Of a stretch of 64,000 nt of DNA, positions 35,580-43,709 are shown one piece after another (the first letter of the stretch is position 1; every line of letters begins with the position of its first letter). The notes under the pieces were generated by a model. That model worked only from the letters and a program-made list of their open reading frames with translations, made no database searches and was not told the DNA's origin. This stretch comes from 66-474 sp044464225 (lineage in GTDB: Bacteria > Pseudomonadota > Gammaproteobacteria > Xanthomonadales > Rhodanobacteraceae), in contig JBIQLN010000007.1 in NCBI GenBank assembly GCA_044464225.1, positions 62,001 to 126,000 of the forward strand. The letters are read 5' to 3'. The position numbers were made by a program, and so were the translations under genes.

Positions 35580-37370
35580 ATGCCGTCGATCCGTCCGCTG
35601 TCCCCTGAACTCGTCAACCAGATCGCCGCGGGCGAAGTCATCGAACGCCCGGCATCGGTGGTGAAGGAACTGGCCGAAAACAGCCTGGATGCGGGTGCGC
35701 GCCGCGTCGACATCGAGGTCGAGCAGGGCGGCATGCGCTTGATTCGGGTGCGCGACGACGGCGGCGGGATCGCGCCGGACGAATTGCCTTTGGCGCTGGC
35801 ACCGCACGCGACCAGCAAGATCGCGACGTTCGACGATCTCACGCGCGTTGCCAGCATGGGTTTCCGCGGCGAGGCCCTGGCGTCGATCGCGTCGGTGTCG
35901 CGGATGAGCGTCACCTCGCGCCGCGCGAACGATGGCCACGGCACCCGCCTCGATGCGTTCGGGGGCGCCGCCCCGCAACCCGCCGCGCATCCGGCCGGCA
36001 CCACCATCGAAGTGCGCGATTTGTTCCATGCGGTGCCGGCGCGCCGCAAGTTCCTGCGTGCCGAGCGCACCGAATTCGGACATATCGACGAACTGGTCCG
36101 CTCGCTCGCCCTGGCCCGGCCCGAAGTGGAATTCCGATTGATCCACAATGGCAAGCCGGTGCGGATGCTGAAGCCGGCAGGGGACGAATCGGCGCGACTG
36201 CAGCGCGCGGGCGAGTTGCTGGGCGACACCTTCGCGCAAAATTGCCTGCGCATCGAACACGCGGCCGCCGGCCTGCGGCTGGAAGGGTGGATCGGCTTGC
36301 CGACGGCTTCGCGCGCACAAGCCGACCAGCAGTATTTCCATGTCAACGGGCGGCTGGTGCGCGATCGCAGCGTCGCGCATGCGGTGCGGCAGGCCTACGA
36401 GGACGTGCTGTACCACGGTCGGCATCCGGCGTTCGTGCTGTTTCTGGAGCTCGATCCCGCCGCGGTGGACGTCAACGTGCACCCGGCCAAGCGCGAAGTA
36501 CGCTTTCGCGATGCGCGCCTGGTGCACGATTTCCTGTTCCATGCGTTGCACGAGGCGGTCGCGCAAACGCGGGCGGGGGAACAGGTTGCCATGGCGACAC
36601 CCGCGCAAGGCCATGCATTCGCACCGGCGCGAACCGGTGGTGCATCGCTCGCGTACGCCGTGCCGCCGCGGCAATTCGGACTGGGCGTGCGTGAAGCGCA
36701 TGCCGATCCTTACGCCGTGCTGCTCGGCCGGGGCGAAGCCACGCCCGTTGCACGTGCGCCCTTGCCGGAAACCGAAGCGGGCGAAGCGCCGCCGCTCGGC
36801 TACGCGCTGGCGCAGCTTGCCGGCATCTACATTCTCGCGGAGAACGCGCAGGGATTGGTGCTGGTGGACATGCACGCCGCGCACGAGCGGGTCACGTACG
36901 AAAAGCTGAAAGCCTCGCGCGATTCCAATCAGGTGCGCGCGCAGCAACTGTTGGTGCCCGAGATCATCGCGGTCAGCGAGCGCGAGGCCGCGGCTGCCGA
37001 AGAACATGCGGATACGCTCGCGGCGTGCGGCCTGGAACTCGATCGCAGCGGACCGCGGCAAGTGACCGCGCGGAGGATCCCCGCGCTGCTGGACGGCGCC
37101 GACGTGGCACAACTCGCGCGCGACGTGCTGGGCGAACTGGCCGAGCACGGCAGTTCGCGCCGGCTGGAGGAATTGCAGAACGAATTGCTGTCGACGATGG
37201 CCTGCCACGGTTCGGTGCGCGCGCATCGCCGCCTGACGATTCCCGAAATGAACGCACTGCTGCGCGAGATGGAAGCCACCGAAAGGTCCGGGCAATGCAA
37301 TCATGGGCGGCCGACCTGGACGCAACTCTCGATCGCGGAACTGGACAAGTTGTTTTTGCGCGGGCGATAG
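35580..37370 (+). CDS. mutL: DNA mismatch repair protein MutL with endonuclease motif
   Basis: 596-residue mismatch-repair protein that links MutS to downstream steps. The GHKL ATPase is at the N-terminus: IAAGEVIERPASVVKELAENSLDAGA, RDDGGGI, GFRGEALASI, followed by FFN-like QQYFHVNGRLVRDRS and NVHPAKREVRF. The C-terminal dimer domain holds DMHAAHERVTYE at 430-441, which fits the metal-binding DQHA(X)2E(X)4E nuclease motif, and CNHGRPTW. The motif predicts that this MutL itself nicks the new strand, so no MutH would be needed. The ATG at 35580 matches the conserved MxSIRPLSPELVNQI opening. Confidence 0.97.
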   Translation: MPSIRPLSPELVNQIAAGEVIERPASVVKELAENSLDAGARRVDIEVEQGGMRLIRVRDDGGGIAPDELPLALAPHATSKIATFDDLTRVASMGFRGEALASIASVSRMSVTSRRANDGHGTRLDAFGGAAPQPAAHPAGTTIEVRDLFHAVPARRKFLRAERTEFGHIDELVRSLALARPEVEFRLIHNGKPVRMLKPAGDESARLQRAGELLGDTFAQNCLRIEHAAAGLRLEGWIGLPTASRAQADQQYFHVNGRLVRDRSVAHAVRQAYEDVLYHGRHPAFVLFLELDPAAVDVNVHPAKREVRFRDARLVHDFLFHALHEAVAQTRAGEQVAMATPAQGHAFAPARTGGASLAYAVPPRQFGLGVREAHADPYAVLLGRGEATPVARAPLPETEAGEAPPLGYALAQLAGIYILAENAQGLVLVDMHAAHERVTYEKLKASRDSNQVRAQQLLVPEIIAVSEREAAAAEEHADTLAACGLELDRSGPRQVTARRIPALLDGADVAQLARDVLGELAEHGSSRRLEELQNELLSTMACHGSVRAHRRLTIPEMNALLREMEATERSGQCNHGRPTWTQLSIAELDKLFLRGR

Positions 37371-37382
37371 CGGATTTCCTTT

Positions 37383-37530
37383 CGTCATTCCGGCGGAAGC
37401 CGGACTGCGAAGGCAGGATGCCGAAGCGAACATCGGCGCAGCCGATGGCCCGGAAGGGCGGGTGCCACGGATGCCGAGTCGCCCGAAGGGCGAGCCGCAG
37501 GATGCGGCGAGTATTCCCGATGACGAGCAA
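37383..37530. repeat. ATTCCGG/GATGACG repeat between mutL and the DUF1684 gene
   Basis: Begins CGTCATTCCGGCGGAAGCCG and ends ATTCCCGATGACGAG, with inverted arms and an internal CGCCCGAAGGGCG hairpin (near 37486). It lies directly before the DUF1684 start and blurs where that gene begins. Confidence 0.65.
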
Positions 37531-37539
37531 GATCAACAG

Positions 37540-38391
37540 ATGCTGGATGCAACGGTGGACATCGACAACACGTACCAACAGGAAATCGAGCGCTGGCATG
37601 CCGGGCGCATTGCGCGATTGACCGCGCCGGACGGTTGGTTGAGCCTGGTCGGCCTGGAATGGCTGAAACCCGGGGCGAACCGGATCGGCAGTGCCGGCGA
37701 CAACGACATCGTGCTGGCGAAAGCGCCGGGACACCTGGGCACGATCGAATGGACCGACGACAATGCATTGTCGATCGCGCTCGATGCGACGGATGGCGTG
37801 ACCATCGATGGCGCGGCACAAACCCGCGCGGTGCTGCTGGACGACGGCCACGCCAGACCCACGACCGTCGCGTTCGGCTCGATGAATTTCATTGCGGTGG
37901 ATCGCGGTGGCCGCAAGGGGCTGCGGGTGCGCGACAGCGAGGCCGTGACGCGAACGCATTTTCAGGGCATCGAACGTTTTCCGGTTGACCGCGACTGGCG
38001 CATCGTCGCGGACTGGGTTTCCTTGGACCCGCCGTTCCAGCTGGCCACCGGCACCGTGATCGGCACCATCGAGAATTATCCGGCGCCGGGAAAGGCGGTT
38101 TTCGAGCGCGAAGGGCGGCGGTTCGAGTTGTATCCGGTGATTGAAGTGCCGGGCGACACGCAACTGTTCCTGATCTTCGCCGATGCCACATCGGGCAAGG
38201 AAACGTACGGCGCGGCGCGCTTCCTGTACGCCGACATGCCGCGTGACGGCAGGATCGTGCTGGATTTCAACAAGGCCTACAACCCGCCGTGCGCGTTCAC
38301 GCCCTACGCGACGTGCCCGCTGGCGCCCCCGGAAAACCGGCTGGACCTGCGGGTGACCGCGGGCGAACTCAAATACGCCAAAAAGCCTTAG
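37540..38391 (+). CDS. DUF1684 family protein
   Basis: 283-residue protein with the DUF1684 pattern: EIERWHAGRIARLTAPDGWLSLVGLEWLKPGAN at the start, GSAGDNDIVL, FHGIERFPVD-like FQGIERFPVDRDWRI, TGTVIGTIENYPAPGKAVFE, and DATSGKETYGAARFLY with DFNKAYNPPCAFTPYATCPLAP at the end, a motif kept in all members. Function unknown. The ATG at 37540 lacks a good ribosome-binding site and follows a repeat; upstream in-frame codons belong to the repeat and were left out. No signal peptide is seen. Confidence 0.85.
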   Translation: MLDATVDIDNTYQQEIERWHAGRIARLTAPDGWLSLVGLEWLKPGANRIGSAGDNDIVLAKAPGHLGTIEWTDDNALSIALDATDGVTIDGAAQTRAVLLDDGHARPTTVAFGSMNFIAVDRGGRKGLRVRDSEAVTRTHFQGIERFPVDRDWRIVADWVSLDPPFQLATGTVIGTIENYPAPGKAVFEREGRRFELYPVIEVPGDTQLFLIFADATSGKETYGAARFLYADMPRDGRIVLDFNKAYNPPCAFTPYATCPLAPPENRLDLRVTAGELKYAKKP

Positions 38392-38503
38392 TATTCGGGA
38401 ACCTTTCAGGGTGGGGACGACTCAAAGCTCGGTCATCGAGAGCAGGCGTCGTAGAGATGGTGCGGGCCGCGGGCGCGCGAACGGATAGCGGATCGGGAAC
38501 CGG

Positions 38504-39217
38504 ATGAACAGGGTCGTCATCGTGATGGTGCTGGTTGCGGGCGCGTTGTGGCCGCTGGGTCGCGCGCACGCGCAATCGCCGAAATCCTCGGCCGCACCCG
38601 CCGCGAATCGCGCGGAACTTTCCTATGCGCTCGGCTACGAGGCCGGGCTCGATCTTGGCCGGCGCGACCTCGACGTGGATATCAGCACCGTGCTGCGCGG
38701 GGTGCAGGACGGTTTCTCGCGCAAGAAGCCCGAGTATTCGCCCCAGGTGATGCAGCAGGTCATCCAGGCCATGCAGCGCAAGATGGTGGCCGAGGCGCGC
38801 GCCGCCTACGAAAAACTCGCGACCGCGAACTTGAAGAAGGCGCATGCATTCTTCGCCGACAATGGCAAGAAGCAGGGCGTGGTCACCTTGCCGTCCGGCG
38901 TGCAGTACAAGGTCCTCGGCGGCGGCAAGGGCGACAAGAGCCCGACGCTCGACAGCGAAGTCACGCTGCAATACCGCGGCGAATTCCTGGACGGCACCGT
39001 GTTCGACAACACCGAGGATCGCGGCAAGCCGGTGGTGTTTCCGGTGAACCAGATGATTCCCGGCTGGCGCGAAATCATCACCCGCATGCACGTCGGGGAT
39101 CACTGGGAGGTATTCATTCCCCCGGATCAGGCTTACGGCATCCGCGGTTCGCCGCCGCGCATCGGTCCGAACGAAGCGCTGGTGTTCGACATCCATCTCC
39201 TGGACGTCAAGCCGTAG
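38504..39217 (+). CDS. Periplasmic FKBP-type peptidyl-prolyl isomerase
   Basis: 237-residue proline isomerase of the Mip/FkpA type. Signal peptide (VVIVMVLVAGALWPLGRAHA), an N-terminal helical dimerisation domain with ELSYALGYEAGLDLGRR, a long connecting helix, and the C-terminal FKBP domain: LPSGVQYKVLGGG, VTLQYRGEFLDGTVFDNT, PGWREIITRMHVGDHWEVFIPPDQAYG and FDIHLLDVKP. Active-site aromatic and Asp residues (Y, F, D of YRGEFLDGTVFD) are present. It should help fold outer-membrane and exported proteins. Confidence 0.95.
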   Translation: MNRVVIVMVLVAGALWPLGRAHAQSPKSSAAPAANRAELSYALGYEAGLDLGRRDLDVDISTVLRGVQDGFSRKKPEYSPQVMQQVIQAMQRKMVAEARAAYEKLATANLKKAHAFFADNGKKQGVVTLPSGVQYKVLGGGKGDKSPTLDSEVTLQYRGEFLDGTVFDNTEDRGKPVVFPVNQMIPGWREIITRMHVGDHWEVFIPPDQAYGIRGSPPRIGPNEALVFDIHLLDVKP

Positions 39218-39329
39218 CAGGTTTGCCCGGCCACCGGCCGCGAGGTTGTCGCACGGCTTGCGCTCGCCTTCACCGCGTCTGCGCTACGCTTGTCGGGTGC
39301 CGAATCAATGCCCTCCCCCCGAACAGACG

Positions 39330-39497
39330 ATGCCGTCCACGCCCTGCGTGGGGGTGTGCCGGATGGATGCGGACGGGCTGTGCATCGGCTGCCGGCGCAC
39401 GCTGGGAGAAATCGCCGCCTGGGGCACGATGACCCAGGATGATCGGCAACGCTGGATGCGCGAGGTGCAGCCATTGCGGCGGCCGCCGCAGCCATGA
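39330..39497 (+). CDS. DUF1289 small Cys-motif protein
   Basis: 55-residue protein: TPCVGVCRMDADGLCIGCRRTLGEIAAW with four cysteines in the fixed DUF1289 spacing (CxxxC...CxxC), followed by a short basic helix. The cysteines probably hold a metal. Function unknown. ATG 39330 is preferred; a GTG at 39297 would add eleven residues. Its stop overlaps the nudL start as ATGA, so the two are coupled. Confidence 0.85.
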   Translation: MPSTPCVGVCRMDADGLCIGCRRTLGEIAAWGTMTQDDRQRWMREVQPLRRPPQP

Positions 39498-40099
39498 AGG
39501 ACTGGTTCGAGGCCGTTGCGCGCGCCCTGCATCCGCTGGAAACGCCACCGGCGCCTCCGGCGTGGAATCACGACCGCCTGCTCGACTTGATCGGCGACGG
39601 CGCGCGCGCGGACGCCGCGGTACTGATGGCGATTCGCGACGTGCCGGAGCCGCGCGTGGTGTTCACGTTGCGGCGCGACGATTTGGTGCGTCACGCGGGG
39701 CAGGTCAGTTTCCCCGGCGGCCGCACCGATCACGGCGACTCGGGTGCGATCGAGACGGCGCTGCGCGAAAGCCGCGAAGAAGTCGGGCTGGATCCGGGCG
39801 CGATCGAGCCGCTCGGTTTCCTCGATTGCCTCGAAACGATCAGTGGCTTCTGCGTGACGCCGGTGGTGGGCCGCATGGCGGGCGACGCCGTGTTGACGCC
39901 GCAGCCGGAGGAGGTCGCGAAGATATTCGAGGTGCCGCTCGCTTTCCTGCTCGATCCCGTCAACCTGCACGAATTCGAGTTCCATGCGCGTGGCGAGGCG
40001 CGGCTGGTGTATGAATATGTCGGGATTGAACCGCGCATCTGGGGCGCGACGGCGTCCATGCTTGTGAACCTGATGCGGCGCATGGAGATCATCAAATGA
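39494..40099 (+). CDS. nudL: CoA pyrophosphatase, NUDIX family
   Basis: 201-residue NUDIX hydrolase that cleaves CoA or oxidised CoA into phosphopantetheine and 3',5'-ADP. The family signature is clear: GQVSFPGGRTDHGDSGAIET with the Nudix helix ALRESREEVGLDPG (REXXEEXG) at about 90-101, and the NuCoA-type LRRDDLVRHAGQVSFPGG stretch just before. YVTPVVG-like FCVTPVVG and WGATASMLVNLMRR are usual near the C-terminus. Overlaps DUF1289 before it and sseA after it by four bases each, forming a three-gene coupled unit. Confidence 0.92.
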   Translation: MKDWFEAVARALHPLETPPAPPAWNHDRLLDLIGDGARADAAVLMAIRDVPEPRVVFTLRRDDLVRHAGQVSFPGGRTDHGDSGAIETALRESREEVGLDPGAIEPLGFLDCLETISGFCVTPVVGRMAGDAVLTPQPEEVAKIFEVPLAFLLDPVNLHEFEFHARGEARLVYEYVGIEPRIWGATASMLVNLMRRMEIIK

Positions 40100-40947
40100 A
40101 AGAGCGCGAAGTATTGATCGACGCCACGGCGCTGGCGGCGCTGCCGCCGCACGACGTGCTGGTCGTGGATTGCCGTTTCGGACTGGCGGATCCCGGCCAG
40201 GGCGAGCGGGATTTCCTGGACGCCCATATTCCGGGCGCGGTGTATGCGAGCCTCGATCGCGATCTTTCCGATCTGTCGAAGCAGGGCTTGGGCCGTCATC
40301 CGCTGCCCGATGTCGAAGCGTTCGCGAAAACGCTGTCGCGATGGGGCTGGCGCAAGCCGCAGCGCGTGGTCGCCTACGACGATGCCGGCGGCGCACTCGC
40401 CGCAGCGCGCCTGTGGTGGATGCTCGAAAGCGTCGGCATCGGCGCCAGCGTGCTGGATGGCGGCTGGAAAGCGTGGAAGGCTGCCGGGTTGCCGGTGGAA
40501 CACGGTCCTGCCGTGCCGCGCAATGCGAGCGCCGTCGAACTGCATTTCGATCCCGCGCGCGTGGTGTATCACGAGGAACTGGACGCGCTGCGCCAACAAC
40601 CGTCGACATTGATGCTGGACGCGCGCGCGGCGCCGCGCTTCCGCGGCGAGTCGGAACCGATCGACCGCGCCGCGGGCCACGTACCGGGCGCACGGAACCG
40701 GCCGTTTTCGGAAAACCTCGACATCGAGGGACGTTTCAAGTCACCGCGGGCGCTGCGCGAGGAATTCGAGCGGACGATTGCCGGTCATCGCCCGCAGGAT
40801 GTGGTGCACATGTGCGGCTCGGGCGTCACCGCCTGTCACAACCTGCTGGCGATGGAAGCTGCCGGCCTGAGCGGTTCGCGGCTGTTCGCGCCCTCGTGGA
40901 GTGGGTGGTCGAGCGATCCGTCACGCCCCGTCGCCACCGGCGACTGA
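40096..40947 (+). CDS. sseA: 3-mercaptopyruvate/thiosulfate sulfurtransferase
   Basis: 283-residue double rhodanese protein. The inactive N-terminal rhodanese domain has VVDCRFGLADPGQGERDFLDAHIPGAVYASLDRDLSD (read in parts), and the C-terminal domain has the catalytic loop with C240 in CGSGVTACH, where CG-S-G-V-T is the mercaptopyruvate form (rhodanese proper has CRKGVT). WSGWSSDPSRPV closes the protein. It moves sulfur from 3-mercaptopyruvate to thiol acceptors or cyanide. Third gene of the DUF1289-nudL-sseA unit. Confidence 0.93.
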   Translation: MKEREVLIDATALAALPPHDVLVVDCRFGLADPGQGERDFLDAHIPGAVYASLDRDLSDLSKQGLGRHPLPDVEAFAKTLSRWGWRKPQRVVAYDDAGGALAAARLWWMLESVGIGASVLDGGWKAWKAAGLPVEHGPAVPRNASAVELHFDPARVVYHEELDALRQQPSTLMLDARAAPRFRGESEPIDRAAGHVPGARNRPFSENLDIEGRFKSPRALREEFERTIAGHRPQDVVHMCGSGVTACHNLLAMEAAGLSGSRLFAPSWSGWSSDPSRPVATGD

Positions 40948-41087
40948 CTGCCCTGCATCGGGACGGAACCGGTACCCGTCATGTGTCGAGAACCCGACAT
41001 CGATTTCGGTTCTGACCGCAAAGAGGGCGGCAGCCCCGGAGAGTGACGTCGGGGCAGTTGCGACCTTGAACCCGGGCCACCACAGGC

Positions 41088-41570
41088 TCACCAGCGCAGG
41101 CCGGCCAGCAACATGGTTTCGCCGAGGTTCTTCCCGCCAAAAAGATGCGCGTTGGAAACGTGCCGCAGCATCACGATGAAGTGGCCGTTTTGCCATCCGG
41201 CACTGGTCATGAATTCGAAGTGGCTGGAAAGCGCATCGGTGCGCGTGCTGGTGGCCGCAAGTTGCTCGCTGACGAACCAGTGGCGATCGGCCGACAGCAG
41301 GCGCACGCCGCCGCCGGCCAGGAATACCTGGTGGTTCAAATCATCCTTGCGGGTTCGCCGCGCATCGACCCAGCCGAGCGTGGCGATCGGCTGGAAGTGG
41401 GCATGGCCGTCATCGGGACCCTCCCCGAACAAACTCGCGAAGATCGAGCGGGTGGTGCGTTCGGACGAGGTGACGCTCGGCCCTGCGGTGAGGTCGAAGC
41501 CGGCCGCCCAGGCCGGGACGCAGGCAATCAGGCAGGCGAGGGCGGCCAATCCGCAACGAATGCCTTTCAT
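41088..41570 (-). CDS. pagL: Lipid A 3-O-deacylase
   Basis: Outer-membrane beta-barrel enzyme of 160 residues that removes the 3-O acyl chain from lipid A, which lowers endotoxin signal. Signal peptide (GLAALACLIACVPAWA) and a small barrel with alternating hydrophobic strands. The active site fits PagL: H137 and S139-N140 in LRHVSNAHL and E151 in KNLGETMLL, with the same H-to-E spacing of 14 as Pseudomonas PagL. The protein ends in Trp, as outer-membrane proteins often do with an aromatic residue. AAAGGAAC precedes the ATG at 41570. Divergent from the MarR gene across 112 bases. Confidence 0.88.
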   Translation of the reverse strand: MKGIRCGLAALACLIACVPAWAAGFDLTAGPSVTSSERTTRSIFASLFGEGPDDGHAHFQPIATLGWVDARRTRKDDLNHQVFLAGGGVRLLSADRHWFVSEQLAATSTRTDALSSHFEFMTSAGWQNGHFIVMLRHVSNAHLFGGKNLGETMLLAGLRW

Positions 41571-41647
41571 ATGTGTTCCTTTGTTGTTTGTTTTCGTCGG
41601 GGGAAACGGGTGGGGCGGGAAGCACGATTGCCGTAGAAATGATTGCC

Positions 41648-41675
41648 TTGACAATTAAAGCCGTGACAGTATCAT
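41648..41675 (+). promoter_or_regulatory. Candidate promoter of the MarR-efflux operon
   Basis: TTGACA (41648-41653), 16 bases, TATCAT (41670-41675). Predicted transcription start falls within a base or two of the ATG at 41683, and there is no Shine-Dalgarno, so the mRNA may be leaderless. ATTG-CCTTGA-CAAT (41642-41655) overlaps the -35 hexamer and would suit MarR autorepression. Confidence 0.55.
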
Positions 41676-41682
41676 CCTCGGC

Positions 41683-42156
41683 ATGAATCGTCCAGAAACT
41701 TCCTCGGATCGCTCCTTCCAGTTGTGCCGGCTGATCAGTCGGCTGCGCGCGGAGTTCGTGACCGAGGTCGAACAGGAGATGGCGCGGCAAGGGGTCGACC
41801 TCAACTTCACGCAGTTCGTCGCGCTCAAGCTGCTCGGGCACGAGGACCCGCTGACGCCGGTGGAACTTGCGCGCGCGCTGCACTACAACCCTGGCGCGCT
41901 CACGCGTTTGCTGGACAAGCTGGAACAACGTGGCTACCTCAAACGGGTGCCCGATCCGGTCGACCGTCGCGCACTGCGGCTGGAGTTGACCGCGCAGGGC
42001 AGGAACCTGCGCAGGCGCGTGATCGGCTACTGCGACGCGATCGCGGAGCAGACTTTTGCATGCACGACGTCGCGCGAGCGTGAACAACTGCATGGCGTGC
42101 TGACAAAGGTGCTCGAGGGCATCCGTGGCAAACGGGAACTCGCCAGCCGGGATTGA
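41683..42156 (+). CDS. MarR-family transcriptional regulator
   Basis: 157-residue winged-helix regulator. Central wHTH: LTPVELARALHYNPGALTRLLDKLEQRGYLKRVPDPVDRRALRLELTAQG (recognition helix near PGALTRLLDKLEQRG; wing DPVDRRA). N- and C-terminal helices form the dimer. It is the first gene of an efflux operon, with the outer-membrane factor 47 bases downstream, so it should repress the pump until an amphipathic drug or phenol binds, as EmrR/MprA does for EmrAB. Promoter and a palindrome over it are listed separately. Confidence 0.92.
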   Translation: MNRPETSSDRSFQLCRLISRLRAEFVTEVEQEMARQGVDLNFTQFVALKLLGHEDPLTPVELARALHYNPGALTRLLDKLEQRGYLKRVPDPVDRRALRLELTAQGRNLRRRVIGYCDAIAEQTFACTTSREREQLHGVLTKVLEGIRGKRELASRD

Positions 42157-42203
42157 TTCATCCCGTCCCGCCCCAACCTCTATCTACTTTTCCGGCCTTC
42201 ACG

Positions 42204-43709
42204 ATGACTCTTCCGGTTTCCATCTACCGTTCAGGTGTTGTTGTTGCCTTGGCGGCCGCCGCCCTCGCGGGTTGCGCCAGCACGGGCGGGTTGCACCCCA
42301 CCGCGACGCCCACCGATCCCGCTTCGCTGGAGTCGACCCGCAGCCTTGCCGGCGTGAAGATGGACGCCGCCGCATGGCCGCAGCAGGGCTGGTGGAAGGC
42401 GCTGGGCGATGCGCAGCTCGACAAGCTGGTCGACGAGGCGCTGGCCGACAATCCGGACATGGCGCTGGTGGATGCGCGCGTCCGCGCCGCACTGGCCGCG
42501 GCCGGCGCCGCCGACGCCGCGCGCAAGCCGACGCTGAACGGTGGCGCCAGCGCTGCCGGCGCACGCGTGCCGCCGATCCTGCCGCCGCTGGCTTCGGGCC
42601 ACTTCGGTGTGATCCGCTACGGCTATCTGAGTTTCTCGTGGGACTTGGACCTGTGGGGCGGCAAGCGTGCCGCGTGGCAGGCGGCCGTCGGCAATGCGCG
42701 CGCCGCGGAAGTGGACGCGCAGGCCGCGCGCCTGAAACTTTCCGCCGACGTGGTGCAGGCGTACTTCCAATTGGCCGGCGCCTACGCGCAGCGCGATCTC
42801 GCCAATGAAGAGCTGCAACGCGCCGACGATTTCCTGAAGCTCACCCACAAGCGTGTCGCCAGCGGCATCGACAGCAAGTTCTCGCTCGCCCGCATCCAGG
42901 CCGAAAGCGCCAGCGACCGCGCGCACCTCGAGGCCGCCGACAACGCCGTGCGCGCGGCGGGCCTCGTGCTGGCGGCGTTGCTGGGCGCCGGCCCGGATCG
43001 CGCGTTGTCGATCGAACGCCCGGCACTGCCGGCGATCCCCGCACTCGCGCTGCCCAGCGATTTGCCGGCCGATCTGCTCGGCCGCCGCCCCGACGTGGTG
43101 GCCGCGCGCTGGCGGGTGGAAGCGGCCGGGCACGACATCAAGGCCGCGAAGACCAGGTTCCTGCCGAACATCGGCATCAGTTCGCTGGCCGGCCTGCTGG
43201 CGCCGTCGTCGATGAACCTGTTCTCGCTGCAGAACCGCTTCTACACCATTTCGCCGGCCCTGAGCCTGCCGATCTTCGAGGGCGGCGCGTTGCGCGCCAA
43301 TCTCGCCGGCAAGGATGCCGCGCGCGACATCGCGGTCGCGCAATACAACCAGACGCTGGTGCACGCGATCAACCAGGTTGCGGGCCAGGTCGATGACCTG
43401 CAATCGCTGTCGGCGCAGGTGCAGGATGCGGAGAACGCGCGCGCAAGCGCCGACGACGCCTATGCGCTGGCGATGAAGCGCTATCGCGCCGGCGTCGGCA
43501 ATTATCTCGAAGCATTGAGCGTGCGGCAGGAACTGATCGCCGCCGAACAGCAATTGGCCAGCCTGCAGACCCGTCGGGTCGGCGCATGGGCCACGCTCAA
43601 CGAGGCGCTCGGCGGCGGGTACCAGCCTGCTGCCGACGCGCCGTCGCTGGCGGCCATGGCCCACCCGGCATCCGACCCCCATGTACATCAGGACCAGGCA
43701 CACCGATGA
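42204..43709 (+). CDS. Outer membrane efflux factor, NodT/OprM family lipoprotein
   Basis: 501-residue TolC-type channel. Signal sequence with lipobox ALAGC (lipid anchor on Cys near residue 22), then the doubled helical hairpin pattern of the family: LDKLVDEALADNPDMALVDARVRAA, SFSWDLDLWGGKRAAWQAA, ADVVQAYFQLAGAYAQRDLA, RRPDVVAARWRVEAAGHDIKAAKTRFLP and LPIFEGGALRANLAGKDAARD. It carries drugs across the outer membrane for the EmrA/EmrB-like pump encoded next. Start ATG 42204. Its stop overlaps the adaptor gene as ATGA. Confidence 0.94.
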   Translation: MTLPVSIYRSGVVVALAAAALAGCASTGGLHPTATPTDPASLESTRSLAGVKMDAAAWPQQGWWKALGDAQLDKLVDEALADNPDMALVDARVRAALAAAGAADAARKPTLNGGASAAGARVPPILPPLASGHFGVIRYGYLSFSWDLDLWGGKRAAWQAAVGNARAAEVDAQAARLKLSADVVQAYFQLAGAYAQRDLANEELQRADDFLKLTHKRVASGIDSKFSLARIQAESASDRAHLEAADNAVRAAGLVLAALLGAGPDRALSIERPALPAIPALALPSDLPADLLGRRPDVVAARWRVEAAGHDIKAAKTRFLPNIGISSLAGLLAPSSMNLFSLQNRFYTISPALSLPIFEGGALRANLAGKDAARDIAVAQYNQTLVHAINQVAGQVDDLQSLSAQVQDAENARASADDAYALAMKRYRAGVGNYLEALSVRQELIAAEQQLASLQTRRVGAWATLNEALGGGYQPAADAPSLAAMAHPASDPHVHQDQAHR

